DNA of 64,000 bases, taken from positions 806,001 to 870,000 of the forward strand of contig NZ_VTOW01000002.1 of NCBI RefSeq assembly GCF_012184425.1, given 5' to 3'. Shown here in pieces: positions 37,207-44,597 of this stretch. How positions within the stretch are numbered: position 1 is the first letter of the stretch; every line of letters begins with the position of its first letter. The position numbers and the translations under genes were made by a program. The stretch is from Candidatus Manganitrophus noduliformans (GTDB lineage Bacteria > Nitrospirota > Nitrospiria > SBBL01 > Manganitrophaceae). The notes beneath the pieces are model-generated. The model did no database searches and had not been told where the DNA came from. It saw only the letters and a list, made by a program, of their open reading frames with translations.

Positions 37207-37604
37207 TTACAGGTGCCGGGTCTCCGCCGGGGGGGAGTGGTAGTTGTCGTGCCGTCCGTCGAAGTAGATGATCGGCGCATTGACCAGCTCATCGATATCG
37301 ACGTCATCGAGGCAATAGACCCGGGCGACGTAGAACTTGCCGCCGCGTTCGGGAGCGTCTCCCCACGCGAAAGGACGGACGCCGCAATGTTTGCAGAAAA
37401 CATGGTGAATGTTGTCGGGTTGATAGTCGATGAGATCGGCTTCTCCCGCGAGCAGCCGAAGGTGCCCGGTTTCACCTCCGCCCCCCACAACCGCGTTTTG
37501 GTGCACATCTCGCAGTTGCACTTGAAGGTCCCCTCGCTCAGATCGATTTCCGCTTCGAAACGGACCGCGCCGCAGTGGCAGCTTCCGGTGTATTTCTTTT
37601 TCAT
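37207..37604 (-). pseudogene. GFA-family (glutathione-dependent formaldehyde-activating-like) gene with a single-base frameshift
   Basis: From ATG 37604 (TTGGAG RBS) the frame reads [20 protein letters not shown] and [20 protein letters not shown], the N-terminal half of a GFA zinc protein (CxC, CxxC ligands). At about 37457-37460 the family continuation moves to the next frame: [27 protein letters not shown] and DGRHDN, ending at 37207. Restoring one base gives 132 residues, the normal length. The lesion is not in a long homopolymer. It is either a real inactivating deletion or a consensus error. Next to a YciI gene and under the ECF-like promoter at 38017-38044. Confidence 0.82.
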
Positions 37605-37606
37605 TC

Positions 37607-37975
37607 TCACGCTCCAAGCAACGTGTGGTTTGATTCGCCGATCGGCCGGACTTCGACGCTCCCCAGGCGCGCCGGCGGAATTTTCGAGGCGACCTGGATC
37701 GCCTCGTTCAGGTCCCGGGCATTGATGAGGACGAACCCGCCGAGCTGTTCCTTTGTTTCGGCGAAGGGGCCGTCCATGATCGACACCCTTCCCTTCCGGA
37801 CCCGGACGGTGGTGGCGGACTGAATCGGTTCGAGGACTTGGCAGGCAATGGCATGCCCGCTCTTCTTGAGTTGCACGTCGCAGGCCAGGCACTCCTCCAT
37901 AAAGGCGTCCAATTCGCTTTTGGACATCGCTTCCAGTTTCTTTTCATCGAAATAGATCAGGCAGATATATTTCAT
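37607..37975 (-). CDS. YciI/DGPF-domain protein
   Basis: 122 residues from ATG 37975 (TTGGAG seven bases upstream). Starts [20 protein letters not shown], with [20 protein letters not shown] in the middle and SVEVRPIGE near the end. Third DGPF copy in this cluster. Two bases separate its stop from the start of the GFA gene. A proposed ECF promoter lies 42-69 bases upstream. Confidence 0.9.
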   Translation of the reverse strand: MKYICLIYFDEKKLEAMSKSELDAFMEECLACDVQLKKSGHAIACQVLEPIQSATTVRVRKGRVSIMDGPFAETKEQLGGFVLINARDLNEAIQVASKIPPARLGSVEVRPIGESNHTLLGA

Positions 37976-38016
37976 GGCTTGCTCCAAATTGTGACGTATC
38001 GTCTATGAACATTCAA

Positions 38017-38044
38017 TAGTCGTCGGAGGGGCTGAAAATCGACA
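38017..38044 (-). promoter_or_regulatory. putative ECF sigma promoter, copy 1 (TGTCGA-N16-CGACTA)
   Basis: Minus strand: TGTCGA (38044-38039), TTTTCAGCCCCTCCGA, CGACTA (38022-38017). Transcription would begin near 38010, ahead of the YciI gene at 37975. Same boxes and spacing as 37043-37070. Confidence 0.75.
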
Positions 38045-38116
38045 AATGGGCTATGTGTTGAGGGATTTTTAAATGGATCATCGAAAAGCTGGGGACTGTC
38101 AGGTCGGTTCGGTCTG

Positions 38117-38195
38117 GTAGGGGCGGCCCTCTGTGGCCGCCCGCATTGATTGAATCTGGATGAAGACAAGGGCAGGCACGGAGGCCTGCCCCTAC
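38117..38195. repeat. composite GTAGGGGC...GCCCCTAC repeat with two inner hairpins
   Basis: GTAGGGG at 38117 and CCCCTAC at 38189-38195 flank two hairpins: GGGCGGCC/GGCCGCCC and GGGCAGGC/GCCTGCCC. It has the same build as the element after the E2 gene at 57782. Lies in the gap between the DGPF cluster and the YgiT-like gene. Confidence 0.75.
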
Positions 38196-38214
38196 AAAGC
38201 CAAGGGGAACAGAT

Positions 38215-38436
38215 TTATAGTGTCACGACTTCCACTTCGATACGCTCCTTTACCTCATGTGAGGTTTCAAGAAGCCGATCGATTTCATCCAGGGTCTTTG
38301 CGTGAAAGTATCGCTCTCCGCATTCGGAGCAGACCTCTGCTTCCACATTTTCAACGATATACAATCTGCCGTGAAGCCAGTGCTGTTTTTTTACTTTCTT
38401 CTTTGCTGTTTGTCCGCCACAAAATTCGCAAGTCAT
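38215..38436 (-). CDS. YgiT-type zinc-finger protein (antitoxin-like)
   Basis: 73 residues. Two CxxC pairs (MTCEFCGG and EVCSECGERYF) form the MqsA/YgiT N-terminal zinc finger; the C-terminal helix (KTLDEIDRLLETSHEVKERI) has no HTH, as in many small YgiT-type proteins. It overlaps the upstream DUF4258 gene by four bases (ATGA). By analogy it is the antitoxin-like partner of the DUF4258 protein. Confidence 0.88.
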   Translation of the reverse strand: MTCEFCGGQTAKKKVKKQHWLHGRLYIVENVEAEVCSECGERYFHAKTLDEIDRLLETSHEVKERIEVEVVTL

Positions 38437-38717
38437 GTTTCTTCCCCTAATGCATATGTTGTTATTATAACAAGGTTTCCCTCTTCATTGAACCTACAAA
38501 TAACATGAATGGGTCTTCCGTCCTTCGACGGCCCTCCGATCCGGTATCTTGTTCCTCTCTGATCCTTTGTGAATCTTTTCTCAACCCTTCCTTTTTGGAT
38601 GGCATTCTCGACATCGTCCCGTCCCAACCGATCATCCAGCATTTCATCTTCGGCATGGGATGAGAGATAATATTCCCTATCAATGACCTTCTGTCGGATT
38701 CTCTGTATTGTCGTCAT
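38433..38717 (-). CDS. DUF4258 family protein (toxin-like, RelE/MqsR-type fold suspected)
   Basis: 94 residues. The DUF4258 pattern is clear: YLSSHAEDEMLDDRLGRDDV, then AIQKGRVEKRFTKDQRGTRY and a closing VICRFNEEGNLVIITTYA. Members pair with YgiT-type zinc-finger proteins in toxin-antitoxin-like operons; the fold is thought to resemble mRNA interferases, but activity of this family is largely unproven. No strong RBS precedes the ATG at 38717. Confidence 0.85.
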   Translation of the reverse strand: MTTIQRIRQKVIDREYYLSSHAEDEMLDDRLGRDDVENAIQKGRVEKRFTKDQRGTRYRIGGPSKDGRPIHVICRFNEEGNLVIITTYALGEET

Positions 38718-38814
38718 TCGTTGGTGCCTAACCCCTAAGAATAAGGGTTTTCTGATTAATAGGGTAGGAAAGGGGACAGATTTATTTCTTGCTCTCTATC
38801 GACTGTTAATGCTA

Positions 38815-39789
38815 TCAGGTCTTCACACCAGGCACAATGACAACTGCCGCAACAGGATCAAGAGACTCGAGTGCACGTACAAACGATGAATCAATAAGTC
38901 GATTTGCTTTATTGTATAAAAAGTAAACCAAATGTCGGTAATTAGTCATTGTTGCGAAGTACCCTACAAAATCGATCATGAGTTGCTCTTGTAGAGCTTT
39001 GAGATTGGTTGAACTCGTAATGACTTTGACTTCTATGATAGTTGAAAGAGAAGGGATGCCGAAGTCATTCTGATAGTGTTTGAGGCCAAATCTTCCCAAT
39101 ATTTCTTCATCTACCAGATCTGAATAGTGAGAACGAAGAATAGTCCATAAAACACGTTGTACGTCTTTCTCATCTTGGAGTTCGCGTTTCAAATATGTGT
39201 TGTCACGTTTCAGTGTATAGGGAAAAGTTTCCAAAATACGGAGTAAACCTTCGATAGCAGGAATTTCATATGCTCGCAGATGAGAAAATTCAACCTTGGT
39301 TTGTCCGTACGTTTCGAGACCAATATGTCCCTCATCAAACCAATTATCTCTAGCTTGAAGGACAGTAACCCCCGAGCTTTTAAGAGTAATGGTGTCACCA
39401 ATGAATTCGACTCGGAGGTGGTATGGCTCCTCATAGCGAATATCTCTTCGAAGCCCGGCAAGTGCAATAGCAACGGAAACGGCTCTATCAATCGACTGGA
39501 CATACTTGACTATCGCAAAGTGACGGCTGTAACCTCCAACGCCTGCGTAATAACAACCGCTCGGACCGTATCTAAAAACTAGCCTCCCACTATCATCACC
39601 CCCTTGGGCAACTCGTACTGTACCCTCAATTGCACCGTCTCGCACTTGCTTATCACATATAAAAAAATTAAATGAGTTAGGGGAAACATCTGTTGGGCGA
39701 TGAATAAAGTCAGCCTCACGTTTGCTCCAGTTACCGGAAATGGAGGTCCATTGAGATGAGGTCAGATCAATCCCGCTAAACTTTGCCAT
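38815..39789 (-). CDS. LamG/DUF1080-like domain fused to a DpnII/MboI-like PD-(D/E)XK nuclease domain
   Basis: 324 residues; the gene is visibly more AT-rich than its neighbours. N-terminal ~175 residues resemble the jelly-roll LamG / 3-keto-disaccharide hydrolase (DUF1080) fold: RLVFRYGPSGCYYAGVGGYS, YHLRVEFIGDTITLKSSG, GHIGLETYGQTKVEFSHLRA. C-terminal ~120 residues (EKDVQRVLWTILRSHYSDLV, NDFGIPSLSTIIEVKVI, YRHLVYFLYNK) match the DpnII/MboI-like restriction nuclease domain. The catalytic pattern is Asp242 ... Glu253-x-Lys255. This nuclease type occurs in bacterial conflict and defence proteins. No methylase or other partner is adjacent. RBS GGAAAGAG upstream of ATG 39789. Confidence 0.72.
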   Translation of the reverse strand: MAKFSGIDLTSSQWTSISGNWSKREADFIHRPTDVSPNSFNFFICDKQVRDGAIEGTVRVAQGGDDSGRLVFRYGPSGCYYAGVGGYSRHFAIVKYVQSIDRAVSVAIALAGLRRDIRYEEPYHLRVEFIGDTITLKSSGVTVLQARDNWFDEGHIGLETYGQTKVEFSHLRAYEIPAIEGLLRILETFPYTLKRDNTYLKRELQDEKDVQRVLWTILRSHYSDLVDEEILGRFGLKHYQNDFGIPSLSTIIEVKVITSSTNLKALQEQLMIDFVGYFATMTNYRHLVYFLYNKANRLIDSSFVRALESLDPVAAVVIVPGVKT

Positions 39790-39814
39790 GAAGTCTCTTT
39801 CCTAATTAAATGTT

Positions 39815-40303
39815 TCATTCCTCGCCAGCATAGTAGTCTAACTTCTCAGCACCCTCCGGCTGAATCACCCTATGCTCCGGCGAGCGCACCAGCCACTTCC
39901 CGCTGTCGGGATAGTGGCATGACTCGCCGATCGGGTTGTCCGCGACAACATAGAGAACCAGATCCTCAGAACCGTTATTGATTAGCTGATGCGGCTGGCC
40001 CGGCTCGAAGAGAAAGGCGTCGCCCGCTTCGATGGGAGTCATCCCTTCCTGATGCCGGACCTGTCCCGCGCCGGAGATCACATGATAAAATTCCCACTGC
40101 GCGCTGTGCGAGTGATAAGGAGAGTGGATCTTTCCAGGAGGAAGGCGGCACAACTCCACATCGAAGGGATGCCGCTCCTTCAAATCCGTAGATGATGGCT
40201 TGCGCCCCAACGCGATCGAAATTTCTTTGCTCGCCCCGCCGAACTTCCCTCTCGGCGACGACCAGGTTTCATCAGGAATATCTTTCAGATTCACCTTACG
40301 CAT
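39815..40303 (-). CDS. cupin-domain protein
   Basis: 162 residues with one cupin barrel: the first metal motif in SPYHSHSAQWEFYHVISGAG (His, His, Glu) and the second in DAFLFEPGQPHQLINNGSED (His). Families with the start VNLKDIPDETWSSPRGKFGG are annotated as cupins of unknown substrate. It follows the 2OG-Fe(II) oxygenase by 20 bases on the minus strand and probably shares its transcript. Confidence 0.9.
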   Translation of the reverse strand: MRKVNLKDIPDETWSSPRGKFGGASKEISIALGRKPSSTDLKERHPFDVELCRLPPGKIHSPYHSHSAQWEFYHVISGAGQVRHQEGMTPIEAGDAFLFEPGQPHQLINNGSEDLVLYVVADNPIGESCHYPDSGKWLVRSPEHRVIQPEGAEKLDYYAGEE

Positions 40304-40323
40304 CGTTTCTCACCAAGTGAACG

Positions 40324-41304
40324 TTAAAGCACCTTCCGGCGCAGCTCCGGAAAAACCTTCGACACCTTGCTCAAGAGATAATCCCCATAGGTGCCGCGAA
40401 ACGCGTGGACGCTGGCGCGGTCCCAACGCGCTTCTTTATTATCATTCACCACACCCGTTTCGATCGGCTTCACTTCGGCATTAAAATTGGGGTCGAAGAA
40501 GAACGGAAAAGACAAACGGTCCTGTCCCGCCGGATTCCACACCCGATGCGGGGTGGACAAATAGCGCCCCGCCGTCAGGCGGTCGAGCATGTCTCCGATA
40601 TTGCAGACAAAAGCATTGGGGATCGGCGGGGCGTCGATCCATTGAGATTTTATTTTTACCTGCAAGCCGCCCGACAGATCTTGCTTGAGGATCGTCAGCA
40701 ATCCATAGTCGGTATGCTCGCCGACCCCGTAGCCGGATTCCTCGGGGCTGCCTGAAGGGGCGGGATAGTTGAAGATGCGGAACAGGACCAGCGGATCGGC
40801 CGTATAACGGTCGGCAAAGTACGACTCCTCCAGACCGAGGCTGAGGGAGAGGCCGGCCATCAACGCATGTCCAACCCGCGTCATGGCGGCCATATAGTCG
40901 AGAACGGTCTCTTTAAATTCCGGCCACCCGGACGGAAAGAGGTTGGGGCCGTGCAGCGGGGTGCCCGCCTTCACCGGGGGATGGTCCTCCGGAAGCTCGG
41001 CCCCGAAATAAATTCCCTCCTTGAGATCAGGCCGGCCGGAGGTCAGCTCGCCGCCGACGGGGAAGTATCCCCGCCAGGCCCGGCCTCCCCGCGCCATGGC
41101 GATTGCAAGCTTTGTCTGAAGATCCTGCGAAAAGAACTGCCGGCTGACCGCTTCCAGCCGCTGCTGCAGGGGTTCGTCTACCCCATGACCGACGATGTAA
41201 AAGAAGCCGAAGTCGCGGCACGCCCGGCCGATTTTCTCCGCGACAGCATGACGCGCTTCCGTTCCGGAAACCAACCCGGCGATATCGACGACAGGAATTT
41301 CCAT
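40324..41304 (-). CDS. 2-oxoglutarate/Fe(II)-dependent oxygenase, isopenicillin N synthase family
   Basis: 326 residues. The N-terminal DIOX_N segment (IPVVDIAGLVSG; CRDFGFFYIVGHGVDEPLQQ) precedes the 2OG-FeII_Oxy core. The iron ligands are His and Asp in VGEHTDYGLLTILKQD and His in LSTPHRVWNP; the 2OG-binding Arg is in DRLSFPFFFDPN. The substrate is unknown; relatives act on gibberellin-, flavonoid- or peptide-like molecules. It is preceded by the VOC gene (7 bases) and followed by the cupin. Confidence 0.92.
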   Translation of the reverse strand: MEIPVVDIAGLVSGTEARHAVAEKIGRACRDFGFFYIVGHGVDEPLQQRLEAVSRQFFSQDLQTKLAIAMARGGRAWRGYFPVGGELTSGRPDLKEGIYFGAELPEDHPPVKAGTPLHGPNLFPSGWPEFKETVLDYMAAMTRVGHALMAGLSLSLGLEESYFADRYTADPLVLFRIFNYPAPSGSPEESGYGVGEHTDYGLLTILKQDLSGGLQVKIKSQWIDAPPIPNAFVCNIGDMLDRLTAGRYLSTPHRVWNPAGQDRLSFPFFFDPNFNAEVKPIETGVVNDNKEARWDRASVHAFRGTYGDYLLSKVSKVFPELRRKVL

Positions 41305-41310
41305 CCAACC

Positions 41311-41732
41311 TCACTCCTCGACAACCCACTGGGGATTCCAGGCGATTTCCCACAGGTGCCCGTCCAAATCCTGGAAGTATCCGGCATACCCCCCCAAAAG
41401 CGGTCGTGCGGCGGATCGGTGACGATAGCGCCGGCCCGCTCCGCCTGCCGGACCACCGCATCGACCTCTTCTTTGGAGTGGACATTGTGGCCGATGGAGA
41501 ATTCGGAGGGGCTGGCCGGGGTGACCGGAATCTTGGCATCCTTCGCCAACGACGTCTTCGGCCAGAGCGCCAGGATGAGACCGTCGTTCATTTCAAAGAA
41601 GGCGACCGCCCCGTCCTCAAATTCGGTGCCGACGATCCCTTCCGTCGGCAATCCCATCCCGTCACGGTAAAAGGCCATCGACTTCTCCAAATCGCGGACG
41701 GCCAACGTGATGATCTTGATCCGTGGTTTCAT
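41311..41732 (-). pseudogene. VOC superfamily gene frameshifted in a G7 tract
   Basis: From ATG 41732 the frame gives IKIITLAVRDLEKSMAFYRD, IALWP-like LILALWPKTSLAKDA and VTDPPHDRFWGG, a typical VOC protein. At the run TTTTGGGGGGG (minus strand, around 41390-41399) the natural ending GYFQDLDGHLWEIAWNPQWV moves one frame and ends at TGA 41311, just before the oxygenase ATG. Adding one base restores a 140-residue protein. The homopolymer makes sequencing error, or slippage-based phase variation, both likely. As written, the out-of-frame product would run on to 41178. Confidence 0.82.
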
Positions 41733-41806
41733 CTTCTCGCCTCACTCATTCACAAGTAGGCATCACTTATTTGGAAGCGGAGACCCTTTTTACGGTTGGT
41801 CCCCCT

Positions 41807-41836
41807 GGTATAGTCCAGATCACCAATTAATGTCAA
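41807..41836 (-). promoter_or_regulatory. sigma-70 promoter for the VOC/2OG-oxygenase/cupin operon
   Basis: Minus strand: TTGACA (41836-41831), 18-base spacer, TATACC (41812-41807), 75 bases upstream of ATG 41732. Near consensus. Confidence 0.75.
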
Positions 41837-41882
41837 TGGCTCAATTTCAGAGAGGAGTTACGACTCTAGGGCTGGGTCGCTT

Positions 41883-42605
41883 TCAATTTTTAACCGCTTG
41901 AGCGGCCTCTTTGCGGAGCTCGTCGCATTCGGTCGTTGTCGCTGTTTTGCGACAATGGCGATAGGCGTCATCGCTCGAAAGTTCTTTGAGGCGGGCCCGG
42001 ATCGACGGGGGAAGACCCCCTTTATAACGTCCCAGCGCCTGCGCCGCATACCACCGGCTGTCCCACGCCGAATCGTTGAGACCGGAGGCCAAAGCTTGAA
42101 GGGAGTCGGAATCGACCACCAGAGGGGTGGCCGGTCCGGCCCGGATCTCCCACCGAAAGGTGAAATCGGTCTCCCTGGTAAAAACGATGCGGTAGGGGGT
42201 CAGCTCATTTTCGGTGATACGGATATGCATACTCCCGGCATGGTCGTTCTCCAAAAAAGCATACGGCAACAACCGAATCGAATAGAGATGGACGCCCGGC
42301 TCCTGGGCGATCCAAAGCCGTTTTATTCTCACCGGGTTCTCGATCGACGCCTCGATTTTCACCCCCAACGGCTGCTGGCCGACAGGGACCTCTTTGCCAT
42401 TCTCAATCCGGAAGACCCCCCACCCCGCGATACACTCGGTACAATAGAACTCCAGATAGCCCCGCGGGCTCTCGGGAGGGAGGTCGTCTTGGATCATCGC
42501 CTCGAACGGCGCGGCGCAGGCCGTCAGGAGCAGTGCGATCGCCAAGAAGAATCCCGCGATAGAAGCGGTTCGGATGTGTCTCGCAGTCGGTGACATTCCC
42601 CTCAT
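41883..42605 (-). CDS. lipoprotein of unknown function
   Basis: 240 residues from ATG 42605 (ATG 42596 is an alternative). Signal with lipobox: IAGFFLAIALLLTACAAPFE. The central part has beta-rich segments (YLEFYCTECIAGWGVFRIEN; PYRIVFTRETDFTFRWEIRA); the C-terminal ~60 residues look like a HEAT-like helical pair (SAWDSRWYAAQALGRYKGGL). No family recognised. Separated from the upstream gene by a strong inverted repeat. Confidence 0.75.
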   Translation of the reverse strand: MRGMSPTARHIRTASIAGFFLAIALLLTACAAPFEAMIQDDLPPESPRGYLEFYCTECIAGWGVFRIENGKEVPVGQQPLGVKIEASIENPVRIKRLWIAQEPGVHLYSIRLLPYAFLENDHAGSMHIRITENELTPYRIVFTRETDFTFRWEIRAGPATPLVVDSDSLQALASGLNDSAWDSRWYAAQALGRYKGGLPPSIRARLKELSSDDAYRHCRKTATTTECDELRKEAAQAVKN

Positions 42606-42626
42606 CCTTCCTCTGAATCCGCGATG

Positions 42627-42660
42627 GAAGATCCCCCGTCGCGAACGACGGGGGATCTTC
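42627..42660. terminator. strong inverted repeat between two minus-strand genes, possible terminator
   Basis: GAAGATCCCCCGTCG and CGACGGGGGATCTTC form a perfect 15-bp stem around CGAA. No long T tract follows on either strand, so it may be a Rho-independent-like attenuator or mRNA-stabilising hairpin of the 42671-43390 gene rather than a classical terminator. Confidence 0.5.
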
Positions 42661-42670
42661 GTTTCCACAG

Positions 42671-43390
42671 TTAAGGAGAAAAGGTCTCGATGTTCGTGCA
42701 GGTGACGCTGACAATGCCCCTGAACTTGAAATCGGAAACCCCGCCGTTGGTCCCGTTCGCGCGAATGGTATAAGCAAAGGTCCAGAAGCCGTTCGGCTGC
42801 AGCGTGGAATCGTCCTCCGCGTCGAACTGGCCGATGAGAACGTAGGGACTCAGGATGTCCGGCATCTCGCCGACCGAGCTGTGGAACTCCACCGGGAAAA
42901 CCGGCGTGCTGCCGCAGCCGTCCTCGACCAATGCATCATAAATCCCGTTCGCGTGCGGAACCGGCCATATTTCGCCCGGCCCCGGCGCCGGCAGGCTGAA
43001 CGGCCCTCCGTCTCCAAACTCTTCCGTGGCGGCGGAGCCGTGCGTTTCCCATCGCGCCCAACAAGGGATATCGACGCCGCTTCCGGAGACCACCTCATTT
43101 TCCATCTGCTGCAGGATAAAAGTCACGCGCAGGTGCGCCGGCAAGATCGCCGCCACATCATCGATCGGCGGAACTCCCCCCTGAGGCCCGCCGAAGCGGC
43201 CGACGATAGAGCCGTTTTCGGCGGTGGACGCCGGACATCGAACCGATCGGCCGATGCTCTTGCAGAAACGTGCGAACAATGGGTCGGGCTCGGATCGCAC
43301 CATCGGAAGCCTGAGCGGAAAAAGGAAATTAGCCTTTGGAGCCTTCTTTTTATCGGCCGGATACCGCCGGCCTTCACCTTTTTTTGCCAT
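42671..43390 (-). CDS. hypothetical protein
   Basis: 239 residues from ATG 43390 (GAGGAGG RBS). Basic N-terminus (AKKGEGRRYPADKKKAPKAN) without a signal peptide. The body is a beta-rich protein with DDVAAILPAHLRVTFILQQM, VPHANGIYDALVEDGCG and a closing KFRGIVSVTCTNIETFSP. I recognise no family. The Cys-Gly/Pro content would suit a structural protein or bacteriocin-like secreted product, but this is a guess. Confidence 0.6.
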   Translation of the reverse strand: MAKKGEGRRYPADKKKAPKANFLFPLRLPMVRSEPDPLFARFCKSIGRSVRCPASTAENGSIVGRFGGPQGGVPPIDDVAAILPAHLRVTFILQQMENEVVSGSGVDIPCWARWETHGSAATEEFGDGGPFSLPAPGPGEIWPVPHANGIYDALVEDGCGSTPVFPVEFHSSVGEMPDILSPYVLIGQFDAEDDSTLQPNGFWTFAYTIRANGTNGGVSDFKFRGIVSVTCTNIETFSP

Positions 43391-43446
43391 CGTGCTCCTC
43401 CTCGTGATGATTGTCTCTTTGACTGTTTTTCTCTGATATTGGATCG

Positions 43447-44460
43447 CTACGACCCTTTCTTCCACGGAGGCCGCGGCCGCGGCGTTTTAAAAGGTCTCCC
43501 CCCCTTCATGCTGAAGAGCAGCTCCCGCAGGGTGAGGATACGCACCTCGGGGTAGCGCCGCTGTTCGGTCTGGGCATAGGCGCTGAATGCGAACAGCATC
43601 ACGCCGCCGACGGTATTGCCGAGCAATACCGGAAGCCAGAACCGATGAACCAAACTGATGAGTCCGGGACCGGGCGCCTGAAGAAAGACGAAGAAAAAGA
43701 GGTCGGCGGCGGCGGTGATCACGTGAAAGAGATCCGCGACGGCAACCATGTAGAAGACAATATAGACGATCACCAGGCGTGAGATCGTGTCCCGCGCCGC
43801 GACGTTGATCCATACCACGCCGGCGACGAGCCAGCCGGCGAAAACGGCCTTGAAGAAGGCATCCCACCACCTTCCCGTCTCGAAACCCTGCTGAGCGAAG
43901 GTGGCGCCGGCCTTTATCGCGTCGGGTGAGAGAACGTGCGTGTGGGCGAGAATGTACGCGCCGAGCGCGGCGCCGGCGATATTCGCGATCAGAACGACCC
44001 CCCACAAGCGGAGCAGCAGCGGGAGGCTGGCCAATCGGGTCATCACTAGCTTCACGGGAGGCAGCGTGTTCTCGGTAAAGAGCTGGTATCGGCCCAAGAT
44101 GATATAGAGAAATCCGATCGGATAGAGCAGGGCGGCGAGGAACCGGTTCTCCGGAAACTGCACGCGGCCGACCGCGTAGGCGACGAAGGTCAGCGCAATC
44201 GCAAACCCGGCGGTGAAACCGCTGAAAAACATCTCCCGGACGCTGGAGGAGATCTCCTCGTCGGCACTCGCCAGCAGCCGCTGGTGGATCTCCTCCCACG
44301 AGAAGCGATCGCCGATCGCCCAGCCGGCGCGCGGCCCCCCGGACGCGGCCCGATCCACGTCGCGAATTTCAGGGGCGGGCTGCTCTTCCTCATCACTCAA
44401 CGCGTTTCTCCGTTCGGAATGCTGGATCTGCGGAAGAGGACGCGATCCATGGCGGGCCAT
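43447..44460 (-). CDS. formate/nitrite transporter (FNT) family channel
   Basis: 337 residues from ATG 44460. A hydrophilic N-terminal tail of ~60 residues is followed by six transmembrane helices: FFSGFTAGFAIALTFVAYAV, FPENRFLAALLYPIGFLYII, and LFTENTLPPVKLVM in the place of the usual FNT first hydrophobic loop. WDAFFKAVFAGWLVAGVVWI and LFHVITAAADLFFFVF complete the FNT pattern. The channel passes formate, nitrite or related monovalent anions. YfdC-like members with long N-tails are of unproven substrate. Confidence 0.9.
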   Translation of the reverse strand: MARHGSRPLPQIQHSERRNALSDEEEQPAPEIRDVDRAASGGPRAGWAIGDRFSWEEIHQRLLASADEEISSSVREMFFSGFTAGFAIALTFVAYAVGRVQFPENRFLAALLYPIGFLYIILGRYQLFTENTLPPVKLVMTRLASLPLLLRLWGVVLIANIAGAALGAYILAHTHVLSPDAIKAGATFAQQGFETGRWWDAFFKAVFAGWLVAGVVWINVAARDTISRLVIVYIVFYMVAVADLFHVITAAADLFFFVFLQAPGPGLISLVHRFWLPVLLGNTVGGVMLFAFSAYAQTEQRRYPEVRILTLRELLFSMKGGRPFKTPRPRPPWKKGS

Positions 44461-44597
44461 TGGGCGACCCCTTGCCGACACTAATCATCTTACAAAAAAT
44501 TGGTGATCGGCGGCTGGCGGCGCGCTTACCTTGGCGCCTCCGAAGAAGAGAGTGCAAGAGAGTGATGATCAGGTGTTTTTTCAGGCGTGGTAAGGCG

